A stretch of DNA of 64,000 nucleotides from Acidobacteriota bacterium (GTDB lineage Bacteria; Acidobacteriota; Vicinamibacteria; Vicinamibacterales; CAVVIG01): NCBI GenBank assembly GCA_018268955.1, contig JAFDVO010000017.1, forward strand, positions 1 through 64,000, read 5' to 3'. The position numbers and the translations under genes were made by a program. Under the pieces are notes generated by a model. The model did not search any database. It saw only the letters and a list, made by a program, of their open reading frames with translations, and was not told where the DNA came from. Position 1 is the first letter of the stretch, and every line of letters starts with the position of its first letter. Shown here piece after piece: positions 54,023 to 62,036 of the stretch.

Positions 54023-54810
54023 GCGGGTTCAGCGCAGAGTGGCTCGCACTGCGCGAGCCGGTGGACGTGGCGGCCCGCGCGCTGGACGTGACACGTGCAG
54101 CACTCGCGGCCATCGCACGTAAACCATCCGTTTGCATCGTTGATCTCGGCGGCGGCACCGGCTCGAACATCCGCTACCTGCGCGCGCATGTCGCCGTGCC
54201 TGCGCGGTGGTCTCTCGCCGATCACGATCCGGCGCTGCTGGCTGTCGCCCGTGCACGCCTCGGGGCGACAGTGGAGACGACCACCACTGACCTGCGCGTG
54301 CTCGAGCCGTCCCTGTTCGACGGGGCAGATCTCGTGACCGCCTCGGCGCTCCTGGACCTGGTGTCAGAGAGCTGGATGCTCGAATTCGTGCGGCACTGCA
54401 GGCGCGTGGGCGCCGCCGTGCTCGTCGCGTTGAACTACGACGGACGCATGTCCTGCGACCCTGCGGACGGAGACGATGAGTTCGTGCGCGCGCTCGTGAA
54501 CCGTCACCAGCGCACCGACAAAGGCTTTGGTCCAGCCCTTGGACCTGAGGCGGCGTCCCGGGCGGAAGCGCTCCTGCGACACGCGGGCTACGAGGTCGTG
54601 AGCGCGAGCAGTGACTGGCACATCGCGCCCGAGCACGCGGAACTCCAGCGTCAACTCATTCGCGGGTGGGCGGACGCCAGCGCGGAGATCTCCCCGACGG
54701 ACACCCCTCGCATCCGTGCATGGGAGCAGCGGCGCCTGAGCCTCGTCGACCGCGCACGCTCGCACATCGTCGTCGGTCACCGGGACGTGGCTGGGGGGCT
54801 GCCGGAATGA
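54019..54810 (+). CDS. Class I SAM-dependent methyltransferase
   Basis: 263 residues. Motif I IVDLGGGTGSNIRYL (about 40-54), SLADHDPALLAVA, DLVTASALLDLVSESWML and VLVALNYDGRM. Last gene of the four-gene operon; it overlaps the glycosyltransferase stop by ATGA. Substrate unknown. A heptad repeat follows directly. Confidence 0.85.
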   Translation: MSGFSAEWLALREPVDVAARALDVTRAALAAIARKPSVCIVDLGGGTGSNIRYLRAHVAVPARWSLADHDPALLAVARARLGATVETTTTDLRVLEPSLFDGADLVTASALLDLVSESWMLEFVRHCRRVGAAVLVALNYDGRMSCDPADGDDEFVRALVNRHQRTDKGFGPALGPEAASRAEALLRHAGYEVVSASSDWHIAPEHAELQRQLIRGWADASAEISPTDTPRIRAWEQRRLSLVDRARSHIVVGHRDVAGGLPE

Positions 54811-54812
54811 AA

Positions 54813-54861
54813 CGCTAAACGCTAAATGCTAAACGCTAAATGCTAAAGGCTAAATGGTAAG
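54813..54861. repeat. Seven tandem heptamers CGCTAAA/TGCTAAA
   Basis: CGCTAAA twice, TGCTAAA, CGCTAAA, TGCTAAA, GGCTAAA, TGGTAAG, starting two bases after the methyltransferase stop codon. Confidence 0.9.
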
Positions 54862-54896
54862 TGCTGACTGACGGACGCGAGGCCCGGTGCATTTCC

Positions 54897-54931
54897 AATC
54901 AGCAGTCAGCGTTCTGCAATCTGCAATCAGA
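54897..54931. repeat. Heptad repeat AATCAGC/AATCTGC
   Basis: AATCAGC, AGTCAGC, GTTCTGC, AATCTGC, AATCAGA, reaching the stop codon of the convergent RibD-like gene. Confidence 0.75.
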
Positions 54932-55907
54932 TGATTCGCGCGATGAGGGGGACCGCCTCGGTGCCTTCCTCGGGGCCCTGGCGCAGGTCGCGCAGGTCGC
55001 AGTCGAAGAAGACATCGCCCCCCATGCGGAAGACGCGGTAGCGCGGGCGACGGCACTCGCTGAGCGCCTCGCGGCCCGGCAGGCGGATGGCCGGTCGGCC
55101 GCTGCCGATGATGAGTGGGGCCGTGGCGACCTGCAGGCGATCGAGCAGGTCCGCCTGGAGGAACATCGACACCGTCACGCCGCCGCCTTCGACAAAGATC
55201 CGATGGCAACCTCGTGCCCGCAGCAGGGCCAGCACCGCGGCGGCATCCATCCCGTTCGGCGCGTCCCCGACCGTCTCGACGTCGGCCCGCCCGAAGCGGG
55301 TTTCTCCTGGAGTGAGGCGGTCTGCGGTCGTGATGTAGAGCGTCGGCGCGGCGTCGTCCGTGAAAATCTTGTAGTGCGGCGCAAGGCGACGGGAGGGGTC
55401 CAGGACGACCCGCAGGGGATTCGGGCCTGTCACCTTGCGCGTCGTCAACTGCGGATCATCGGCGGCCACCGTGCCGGCGCCGACCACCACCGCGTCACAG
55501 ATCGCCCGCATCCGGTGCAGGTGCAGGATGTTCTCTTCGCCGGTCACGAACTGCGAGTCGCCAGAGTGGGTGGCGATGAACCCGTCGAGGCTCTGGCCAA
55601 GGTGGCCGATGGTGACCGGTCGGCGGGGCGTGGCGCTGGTGATTGGAAGGTAGAGCTCCACGAGCGGGCGTCGCGGATCGTCTGCCGCGAGGCGCACGTC
55701 CCACCGCTGGTCGGCGCCCCACGCCACGACGGCGCGCGCATCATCGTCGGCGACGCCGATGAGGTCGCCGTCTTCACACGCGAACGTCTGCGGCGCGCAG
55801 GCAGTGGCCGCTGCATCTGCCGCGCGTGAGGTGGCCAGCACAATCGTCCACGCCGCGTCGATGGCCGCGTCTGTCTCGGTGCGCGTGGCGAAGGGCAGGT
55901 CCGGCAT
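54927..55907 (-). CDS. RibD C-terminal-type reductase
   Basis: 326 residues. A poorly conserved N-terminal part (about 1-95) is followed by the NADPH-dependent RibD_C domain (about 98-320; GHLGQSLDGFIATHSGDSQF, VVVGAGTVAADDPQLTTR, IFVEGGGVTVSMFLQADLLDRL, ATAPLIIGSG). In riboflavin synthesis this domain reduces the ribose of a pyrimidine intermediate; no deaminase domain is present, so a related pterin or pyrimidine substrate is more likely. TATAAT at 55925-55920 is a perfect -10, giving a leader of about six bases. Confidence 0.85.
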   Translation of the reverse strand: MPDLPFATRTETDAAIDAAWTIVLATSRAADAAATACAPQTFACEDGDLIGVADDDARAVVAWGADQRWDVRLAADDPRRPLVELYLPITSATPRRPVTIGHLGQSLDGFIATHSGDSQFVTGEENILHLHRMRAICDAVVVGAGTVAADDPQLTTRKVTGPNPLRVVLDPSRRLAPHYKIFTDDAAPTLYITTADRLTPGETRFGRADVETVGDAPNGMDAAAVLALLRARGCHRIFVEGGGVTVSMFLQADLLDRLQVATAPLIIGSGRPAIRLPGREALSECRRPRYRVFRMGGDVFFDCDLRDLRQGPEEGTEAVPLIARII

Positions 55908-55939
55908 CCGGTCGCTCCGATTATAGACTTGAGCTCTCG

Positions 55940-56770
55940 ATGCCCTCGGATGTCGCCACGTATTACGACCGCCTCGGACGGTGGAACCGCCTCGCACGCG
56001 CGATCGGGTACGGTGGCGGCAGCCCGACGCTGACGGTGCACCGCGCCCTCGTGGATCCCGCCGCGGCGGGACGCCCGACCTACACACGGCTCCACGACAT
56101 CCTCGACGCACAGCTGCCGCCCACGCACGAACCGCGCGTGCTCGACGCAGGCTGCGGGCTCGGCGGCACGATGCTCGCGCTGGCGCAGGCGCGGGATGCG
56201 CGGTGTGTGGGCATCACGCTCAGCGCGTCGCAGGCTGCGGCGGCGAATGCGGCTGCAGCGCGGATGGGCATCGCTGACCGGGTGCACGCGGAGGTCGGGA
56301 GCTACGATGCGCCGCCGGCGGGTCCCTTCGACGTGATCGTGGCAATCGAGTCGCTGGCGCACAGCCACGATCCGTCGCGTAGCGTGGCCGCGCTGATCCC
56401 GCGCCTCGCCTCGGGCGGCTACGTCGTGGTGGTGGATGATATGCCGGAGCCGTCGGCCGAGAGTTCCGCCGACCTGCGCCGATTCAAGGCCGGGTGGCAG
56501 TGCCCCGTGCTGTGGCCTGCGTCTGCGTACCGCGGGGCCTTTGCACGACATGGCCTCGCGCTCGTGCGGGACCTGGACCTGACCGGGTCCTGCGTGCCGC
56601 GGAGTATGCGCAGGATCGCGCAGTTGATGTGGCTCAATCGGCTTGCCCACCTGGCACCGTTCCCGGCACTGCGCCAGGTCATGGACTCTCATGCCGGCGG
56701 CCTGGCCCTGGAGCGCCTGATTCGCCGGGGTGACGTGCGGTATCGCCTGCTGATCGCGCAAAAGGCCTGA
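55940..56770 (+). CDS. Class I SAM-dependent methyltransferase (tocopherol/sterol methyltransferase-like)
   Basis: 276 residues. Motif I VLDAGCGLGGTMLAL (about 67-81), CVGITLSASQAAAAN (post I, typical of gamma-tocopherol/sterol C-methyltransferases), VIVAIESLAHSHDPSRSV and LASGGYVVVVDDM. C-terminal region has hydrophobic helices. Divergent from the RibD-like gene, with overlapping -10 regions. It may act on the same product or on a lipid. Confidence 0.85.
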   Translation: MPSDVATYYDRLGRWNRLARAIGYGGGSPTLTVHRALVDPAAAGRPTYTRLHDILDAQLPPTHEPRVLDAGCGLGGTMLALAQARDARCVGITLSASQAAAANAAAARMGIADRVHAEVGSYDAPPAGPFDVIVAIESLAHSHDPSRSVAALIPRLASGGYVVVVDDMPEPSAESSADLRRFKAGWQCPVLWPASAYRGAFARHGLALVRDLDLTGSCVPRSMRRIAQLMWLNRLAHLAPFPALRQVMDSHAGGLALERLIRRGDVRYRLLIAQKA

Positions 56771-56787
56771 GCTTCAGGTATCCTGAG

Positions 56788-58071
56788 ATGTTTCGAATGC
56801 CTGTAGCGCCCGACCATCTGCTGCCCGTCTACGGCGAGCTGGCCGTGAAGGTCGCCCTGAACCTGCGTCCTGGCCAGCGGCTGTTCATCATTGGTCCCCT
56901 GGCGAACGGCGGCTGCTCACTTGAAGCGGCTCCGCTCGTGCGCGCGATCGCGGAGAGCGCCTACAAGGCCGGTGCCTCGTTCGTCGAGGCGCTGTGGGGA
57001 GATGAGCCGCTGCAACTGGCGCGCTTTTCGTACGCGCCGCGCGATTCATTCGACCAGACCTCGTCGTGGTTTGCCGACGCGCTGGTGCGCCACGTGCACG
57101 AGGGGCACGCGGTCCTCTCCATCTACGCCAACGACCCCGACCTGCTGAAGGACCAGCGCCCCGAACTGGTGGGCGCCGTGCAGAAGGCGGTCTCGCGTGC
57201 GGTGCGGCCGTTCCGCGAACACATCTCGAAGAACGGCACGAACTGGTCGGTGATTGCGGCACCCTCGCGCGCGTGGGCGGCGCGTGTGTTCCCGAACCTG
57301 CACGCCGACGAGCAGGTGCCTGCACTCTGGCAGGCAATCGCCGCGCTGGTCCGCCTCGATCGGCCGGACCCGATTGCGGCATGGGAGCAGCACCTCGAGG
57401 CGCTGGCTGCACGTCGCGATCTCCTGAACGCACGTCGCTACCAGGCCCTGAAGTACCGCGGTCCTGGGACGGACCTCACGATCGGCCTCCCCGACGGGCA
57501 CATCTGGCGGAGCGGTCGATCGACGAGCCTCAACGGCATCGTGTTCGCACCGAACCTGCCGACCGAGGAGGTCTTCACCATGCCGCACTGCGATCGCGTC
57601 GACGGCACGGTGACCGCATCGAAGCCGCTCGCTTACGGAGGCACGCTCATCGACGGATTCTCGATGACCTTCGAGCGTGGTCGCGTGGTGCGAGCATCGG
57701 CCGCCAGCGGCGAGGCCGTGCTGCGGGACCTGCTTGCCACCGACCCGGGGGCATCGCGCCTTGGGGAAGTGGCGTTGGTGCCGCACGACTCGCCGGTCGC
57801 TCAGTCCGGGCTGCTGTTCTACAACACGTTGTTCGACGAGAACGCCGCCAGCCACGTGGCGCTCGGCGCCGCCTACAAGTTCACGATGGAGGGCGGCGAG
57901 GCGATGTCCGACGATCAGTTCGAAGCGGTCGGCGGCAACCGCAGCGTCACGCACGTGGATTTCATGATTGGCTCGCCGCAGCTCGATGTGGACGGCGTGC
58001 TCCGCGACGGCAGTGTGGAACCGCTCATGCGCAAGGGCACGTGGACGGCCGATATAGGCGAGAGACGCTAG
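56788..58071 (+). CDS. M29-family aminopeptidase (AmpS/AmpT type)
   Basis: 427 residues, thermophilic-aminopeptidase family. Metal-site region NLPTEEVFTMPHCDRVDG (about 258-275) and C-terminal LLFYNTLFDENAASHVALG and NRSVTHVDFMIGSPQLDVDG are conserved. Releases N-terminal amino acids using two divalent metals. TATCCT lies just before ATG 56788, so the internal ATG 56797 (MPVAPDHLL) could be the true start. It begins 17 bases after the methyltransferase gene. Confidence 0.9.
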   Translation: MFRMPVAPDHLLPVYGELAVKVALNLRPGQRLFIIGPLANGGCSLEAAPLVRAIAESAYKAGASFVEALWGDEPLQLARFSYAPRDSFDQTSSWFADALVRHVHEGHAVLSIYANDPDLLKDQRPELVGAVQKAVSRAVRPFREHISKNGTNWSVIAAPSRAWAARVFPNLHADEQVPALWQAIAALVRLDRPDPIAAWEQHLEALAARRDLLNARRYQALKYRGPGTDLTIGLPDGHIWRSGRSTSLNGIVFAPNLPTEEVFTMPHCDRVDGTVTASKPLAYGGTLIDGFSMTFERGRVVRASAASGEAVLRDLLATDPGASRLGEVALVPHDSPVAQSGLLFYNTLFDENAASHVALGAAYKFTMEGGEAMSDDQFEAVGGNRSVTHVDFMIGSPQLDVDGVLRDGSVEPLMRKGTWTADIGERR

Positions 58072-58110
58072 TCAGAAGTTGGAAGTCTGAAGTCAGAAGT
58101 CGGAAGTGAA
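58069..58110. repeat. Heptad repeat AGTCAGA
   Basis: AGTCAGA, AGTTGGA, AGTCTGA, AGTCAGA, AGTCGGA, starting at the stop codon of the aminopeptidase gene. Confidence 0.85.
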
Positions 58111-58222
58111 GCCGCTCGATACGTACTCATAACCCGCAGATCCAAGTACCGACTGCACGTGTGACCAGATCGCAGACCTCGTGCTGACTTCGAGGTCGCC
58201 GCGTTCTGAATTCGGAGACGTA

Positions 58223-58771
58223 ATGCATCCCTGGCACGACTGTTATCTCGACGAGCGTTCCGTTGAACGTTCGTTTCCCGTCATCGTAGAAGTTCCGAAG
58301 GGCTCGAAGAACAAGTACGAACTCGACAAGGAAACCGGGCTGCTCCGGTTGGACCGCGTGCTCTTCAGCGCGGTGTACTACCCGGCGAACTACGGCTTCA
58401 TCCCGCGCACGTTCTGTGACGACGGGGATCCGCTCGATGCGCTGGTGCTGGGGCAGGAGCCGATCCAGCCGCTCTCGCTCGTCGAAGCGCGCGCCATTGG
58501 CGTGATGCGCATGCGCGATGAGAAGGGGCTCGACGACAAGATCATCGCGGTGAGCACGAAGGACCCCGCCTTCGCCGACTACACCGATCATCGCCAGCTG
58601 CCGCAGCATCTGCTCCGTGAAATGACCCGCTTCTTCGAGGACTACAAGGTCCTCGAACACAAGCAGGTCATGGTCGAGGACATCCTCGGCCCCGCGGATG
58701 CGCTGAAGTACATCCGCGAGGCGATCGACCTCTACCAGCAGCTTCGCCGCGGCGAACTGAAGACCAAGTAG
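58223..58771 (+). CDS. ppa: Inorganic pyrophosphatase, family I
   Basis: 182 residues. Hydrolyses pyrophosphate to phosphate. Active-site residues are in order: [29 protein letters not shown] and the signature [12 protein letters not shown], with later KDPAF and HFFEDYK-like [21 protein letters not shown] fixes ATG 58223. Confidence 0.95.
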   Translation: MHPWHDCYLDERSVERSFPVIVEVPKGSKNKYELDKETGLLRLDRVLFSAVYYPANYGFIPRTFCDDGDPLDALVLGQEPIQPLSLVEARAIGVMRMRDEKGLDDKIIAVSTKDPAFADYTDHRQLPQHLLREMTRFFEDYKVLEHKQVMVEDILGPADALKYIREAIDLYQQLRRGELKTK

Positions 58772-58775
58772 CGGT

Positions 58776-59264
58776 TCAGCGCGGTTCCGCCTGCCGACCC
58801 TCGGCGGGACCGCGTTCGTTCGTCGGCGCATTCGCCACGTTTCGCGCGGCACACGGGTTCTGCCCGCCGCCCTCCGACGCGTCCTGCATCTGCTTGCCCT
58901 GCTGCGGAGACCAGCTCACCTTCCGCACTTCGGTCTTCCCGTTCTCGCCAGCAACCATCGTCAGGTCGATCTGCTCATAGCCCTTGTTGCGGAGTTGCAG
59001 CAGGAGACGGTCGCTCACGACGTCAGCGCTGCTCCCCCGGCTCATGCACACGTCAGCCGTCAGCGATGTGCCGTTCGCCTGTGCGTTGGCGACGTCCCAG
59101 GCCCCGGTGCCTTCCGTGTTGGCCGCAACGATATCCGTCTCAGGCGGCGAGCACGCGGCGGCGCCCAGCGTGAGCGAGGCGCCGATCGTGATCGCCAGAG
59201 TACGAAGGGCTCGCCGCTTGGCACGGGCTTGCTGCTGAGGATTCGACAGGTCTCGGTTACTCAT
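58776..59264 (-). CDS. Putative lipoprotein
   Basis: 162 residues. A basic N-terminus, a hydrophobic stretch (RTLAITIGASLTLGAAAC) and the lipobox LGAAAC put the lipidated Cys near residue 38. Mature part has a second and third Cys (DVCMSRG, QNPCAARN), a short predicted beta/alpha region (LLLQLRNKGYEQIDLTMVAG) and a charged disordered C-terminus. Family not recognised. Convergent with ppa, four bases apart. Confidence 0.65.
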   Translation of the reverse strand: MSNRDLSNPQQQARAKRRALRTLAITIGASLTLGAAACSPPETDIVAANTEGTGAWDVANAQANGTSLTADVCMSRGSSADVVSDRLLLQLRNKGYEQIDLTMVAGENGKTEVRKVSWSPQQGKQMQDASEGGGQNPCAARNVANAPTNERGPAEGRQAEPR

Positions 59265-59330
59265 GCCAGGAGCTGAATCAGGATTCGTGCCCGGCGCGCG
59301 GCTTGCGAGCCTCCTCGTCAGGAGGACGAT

Positions 59331-59576
59331 GTGGTCAAGAACGCATCAGGTAACGAGGCCTGGCGGCCGGACGAGAACTCACCCGAGAGCGCCTACGAGG
59401 GACGACAGATTCAGGAGGACGTGCAGTCGAACGATCCGGTCGGTCGTCGAACACGTCCGACTGGCGGCGTGCCCGGATCGCCCGAAGTGGGTGTGGGCCC
59501 GGAGGCCGACCCTGTGGAAAACAAAGACAAGCGTCGCGAGTCCGGTGGCGCGCCTCAGGAGCGCGAGGGGCACTGA
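59331..59576 (+). CDS. Small hydrophilic, disordered protein (81 aa)
   Basis: CAGGAGGACGAT places a strong ribosome-binding site before GTG 59331. The product is rich in Glu, Gly, Pro, Arg and Asn, with no hydrophobic core, so it is probably unfolded in isolation. No family recognised. Divergent from the lipoprotein gene. Confidence 0.5.
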   Translation: MVKNASGNEAWRPDENSPESAYEGRQIQEDVQSNDPVGRRTRPTGGVPGSPEVGVGPEADPVENKDKRRESGGAPQEREGH

Positions 59577-59584
59577 GGCCACAG

Positions 59585-59690
59585 CCAGGAAGTTGGTGAA
59601 TGGGCGAGTTGGTGAGTTGGTGAGTTCAGGGGGCAGGCAAGGCAGGTCGGGCAGGTCGGGCAGGTCGGGCAGGCAGGGCTGGTAAGGCAG
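59585..59690. repeat. Period-8/9 repeats GAGTTGGT and GGGCAGGTC
   Basis: GAGTTGGT copies (59604-59625) followed by GGGCAGGTC copies (59649-59672) between the 81-aa gene and the convergent DUF4390-like gene. Confidence 0.75.
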
Positions 59691-59730
59691 GTCGGGCTGG
59701 CAGGGCCAGCCTCGCTTGCTTCTGGGGCGG

Positions 59731-60261
59731 TTAGCGGATGAGCGTGAACTTGGCCTGGCCGGTGACGGCGCTTGCGAAGCCGAGCAGGGAGCCGCCGCGC
59801 GGACGGGCCTGGGCGCTGATCCGCACGTAGTAGTCGCGCGCGGGATCCAGACGCGTGGTCCGCACGATCGGGAGGCGCGTGAGCGTGGTCAGCCACTGCC
59901 GCACCACCCCATCGTCTTCGGTAACGACCGTTTCGTCGACGCGTCCGTCGACCACCCGCTGCAGCGTGTGCCGGCGGGTCAGGTTGTCGTACTGATCGCT
60001 GAGGCTGACCGTGGAGCTCGTGACGGTCCGATCGACCCAGCCGGGGACGAGCATCCGCAGGTCGATGGTGTAGGTGAAGGTGGTCCGCAGGCCGCTCGCG
60101 ATGGCCTGCCGCACTTCGTCGGTGTAGCCGTCCGCGAGCTCGACCGTGACGACGAGGCGATCGTCCGCATTGATGGGGACGATGCGCAGCGTTTCGGCCG
60201 CGCGGCCGACCGCGCCGCTGGTCAGCAGCACGAGCAGGAGGAGTCCGAGTCGTCGTCGCAT
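59731..60261 (-). CDS. Exported DUF4390-like protein
   Basis: 176 residues with signal peptide (MRRRLGLLLLVLLTSGAVG, about 1-21). The rest is beta-rich with VTVELADGYTDEVRQAIASGLRTTFTYTIDL and DQYDNLTRRHTLQRVVDG, matching my recollection of DUF4390 proteins, which often sit beside NtrY-like kinases. Function unknown; periplasmic. Confidence 0.7.
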   Translation of the reverse strand: MRRRLGLLLLVLLTSGAVGRAAETLRIVPINADDRLVVTVELADGYTDEVRQAIASGLRTTFTYTIDLRMLVPGWVDRTVTSSTVSLSDQYDNLTRRHTLQRVVDGRVDETVVTEDDGVVRQWLTTLTRLPIVRTTRLDPARDYYVRISAQARPRGGSLLGFASAVTGQAKFTLIR

Positions 60262-60294
60262 GTCGAAAATCGCCCTATCCTAGTGCAAAGCACC

Positions 60295-60900
60295 CTACAG
60301 GCGGAATGTAAATCCCATGGTGGCGCGCCAGAACGAGAGCCGTTCAGGTCCGACGCTCCGTCCCGTCACTTCCTGTTCCGCCCTGAGCGTGCGGAAGAGC
60401 CGTACGTCCCAGTTGATTCCGACGAAATCGCCGAGAAACCCCGTTGCGCCTCCACCGATGTCCCAGGCCGCCAGCCAGTTCGAGAAGGGCAGCGCTTCGA
60501 GGTTGTCGTCGATGCCGACGTGCATCATCCCGACTCCGGCGACTGCGTAAGGACGCAGGCCGTACTGCGAGATGCGGCGCGGCATCGCAATCACCGCATT
60601 TCCGCTGACGGTCGCCACGTGGCTCCGCAGCACCAGGGTCTTCAGCGAGCGTGAATCCCCGCTGAAGTAGCCGGCGGTCGTAGCCACATCCCCTTCGACC
60701 CCGAGCACCTCGCCGAGCCAGACGCTGCTGATGCCGAGGTTCAGCTTCGGCTTGCCGGCCTGCTGATCGAAGTCAACGAACGTCGTGCTTCCACCGAACG
60801 TGATGCCGCCGAACGGCTTCACCTGCCACTCGGCGTGGGCCATCCGCGGCGCCAGCACCGCGAGCGCTGCGATCAGCAGGACGCGGACGGAGTGCTGCAC
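60295..60900 (-). CDS. Outer-membrane beta-barrel protein
   Basis: 201 residues, signal peptide (about 1-23, ending MAHAEW). Alternating-hydrophobicity strands and a C-terminal RATMGFTFRL ending in hydrophobic residues are typical of eight-stranded OmpA/OmpX-like barrels. GTG 60900 follows the upstream gene's stop by three bases, so it is in one operon with the beta-lactamase-fold gene. Function unknown. Confidence 0.75.
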   Translation of the reverse strand: MQHSVRVLLIAALAVLAPRMAHAEWQVKPFGGITFGGSTTFVDFDQQAGKPKLNLGISSVWLGEVLGVEGDVATTAGYFSGDSRSLKTLVLRSHVATVSGNAVIAMPRRISQYGLRPYAVAGVGMMHVGIDDNLEALPFSNWLAAWDIGGGATGFLGDFVGINWDVRLFRTLRAEQEVTGRSVGPERLSFWRATMGFTFRL

Positions 60901-60903
60901 CGG

Positions 60904-61986
60904 CTACCGCGTGAACAGCGACAGGAAGATGCGCGCGAACGGCGAGGTCGTCACATCCCCCTTGTCGAGCTGGAACGAGCGCGCGAGCCCATTGCTGTTC
61001 GCCACCAGCACCATGCTGATGCCGCGTGCCGGCAGCGTCACCACCATGGATGACGACCCGTTTTCGCCAGCACCGAACTGCCACACGACCGTGTCGCTGT
61101 TGTAGCTCTGGACAAACCACCCGAGGCCATACGGCAGCGGGCGACCGGCGGCGTCGGTCCCGCTCGGCCGCCATGCCGCGGCAAGCGTGTCCGGCGACAC
61201 GACCATCCCGTTGCGCAGTGCCAGATCGAACTGCGCGTAGTCGTGAACGGAAGAAATCAGCCCGGTCGAGGCGGTGAACGTCGACGCGGCGAACGGCGTC
61301 TGGTAGACCCGCTTCGCGCTGTCGACCGCGTATGCCGTGGCCATGCGGTCGAGGACGTCCGCATATCGCGGGCGCTCCTCGTCGGTCGGGATCCCTTCGG
61401 CCGGAGGCGTGATCGTGAGGATGTCCGGCCCTGGCACCGAGTTGGCCATGGCGAGCTGCTCGAGCAGGTTCGCGATCGTCTCCCGGTGCGAGTCGCCTGC
61501 GCACGCCTTGACCGGCGCGGCGAGGACATCGGTACGCTCGGGGCGGTAGGCGAAGGACAGGGCCGGGGCCGATCCGCTCGTGTGTCCGAGCAGTTGCCGC
61601 AGCGTTGCGCCGGGCTCTGTCGCATCCTTCCGATAGGCTGCGATCGGCGTATCGAGGTCGAGCCGGTTGTCGTCCGCGCACCGAAGCACGGCAGCGGCGG
61701 TCAGCGTCTGCGTGAGGCCGTCGAAGTGGCTGGGCGTGTCCGGCCGCATCGGAAGGGCGCGAGCGACATCCTGGTAGCCGAAGCCCCGTTCCCACAGCAC
61801 GTCGCTGCGACCAACGATCGCCGCGGCGAGACCGGGGATGCCCGTCTGGGTGCGGAGCGCCTCGAGATAGTCGGCCAGCCGCGCGTAGACGAGGTCCTCT
61901 GCCTGCATCGGTGCAGTAGCGAGCAGAAGGACACCGGCGAGGGCAGCGATCAGGACACGGCGCATGGACTGGAAGAAACCAGACAC
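60904..61986 (-). CDS. Exported beta-lactamase-fold (class C/serine hydrolase) protein lacking catalytic residues
   Basis: 360 residues. GTG 61986 after GGGAG; signal peptide (MRRVLIAALAGVLLLATA, cleavage about 27-30). The class C/DD-peptidase fold is clear from AGIPGLAAAIV-like TGIPGLAAAIVGRSDVLWERGFGY, LTAAAVLRCADDNRLDLDTPI, LLGHTSG and the late GLGWFVQ. But the SxxK motif that normally precedes FTAAAVL reads GLTQ, so the nucleophilic Ser and the Lys are both gone, and the YxN motif reads YRP. Probably a non-hydrolytic binding protein. Confidence 0.82.
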   Translation of the reverse strand: MSGFFQSMRRVLIAALAGVLLLATAPMQAEDLVYARLADYLEALRTQTGIPGLAAAIVGRSDVLWERGFGYQDVARALPMRPDTPSHFDGLTQTLTAAAVLRCADDNRLDLDTPIAAYRKDATEPGATLRQLLGHTSGSAPALSFAYRPERTDVLAAPVKACAGDSHRETIANLLEQLAMANSVPGPDILTITPPAEGIPTDEERPRYADVLDRMATAYAVDSAKRVYQTPFAASTFTASTGLISSVHDYAQFDLALRNGMVVSPDTLAAAWRPSGTDAAGRPLPYGLGWFVQSYNSDTVVWQFGAGENGSSSMVVTLPARGISMVLVANSNGLARSFQLDKGDVTTSPFARIFLSLFTR

Positions 61987-62036
61987 ATGATACTCCCAAT
62001 CTGCTTGTCGGCCGTCGGTGCGGAGGGCAGCAGGGA

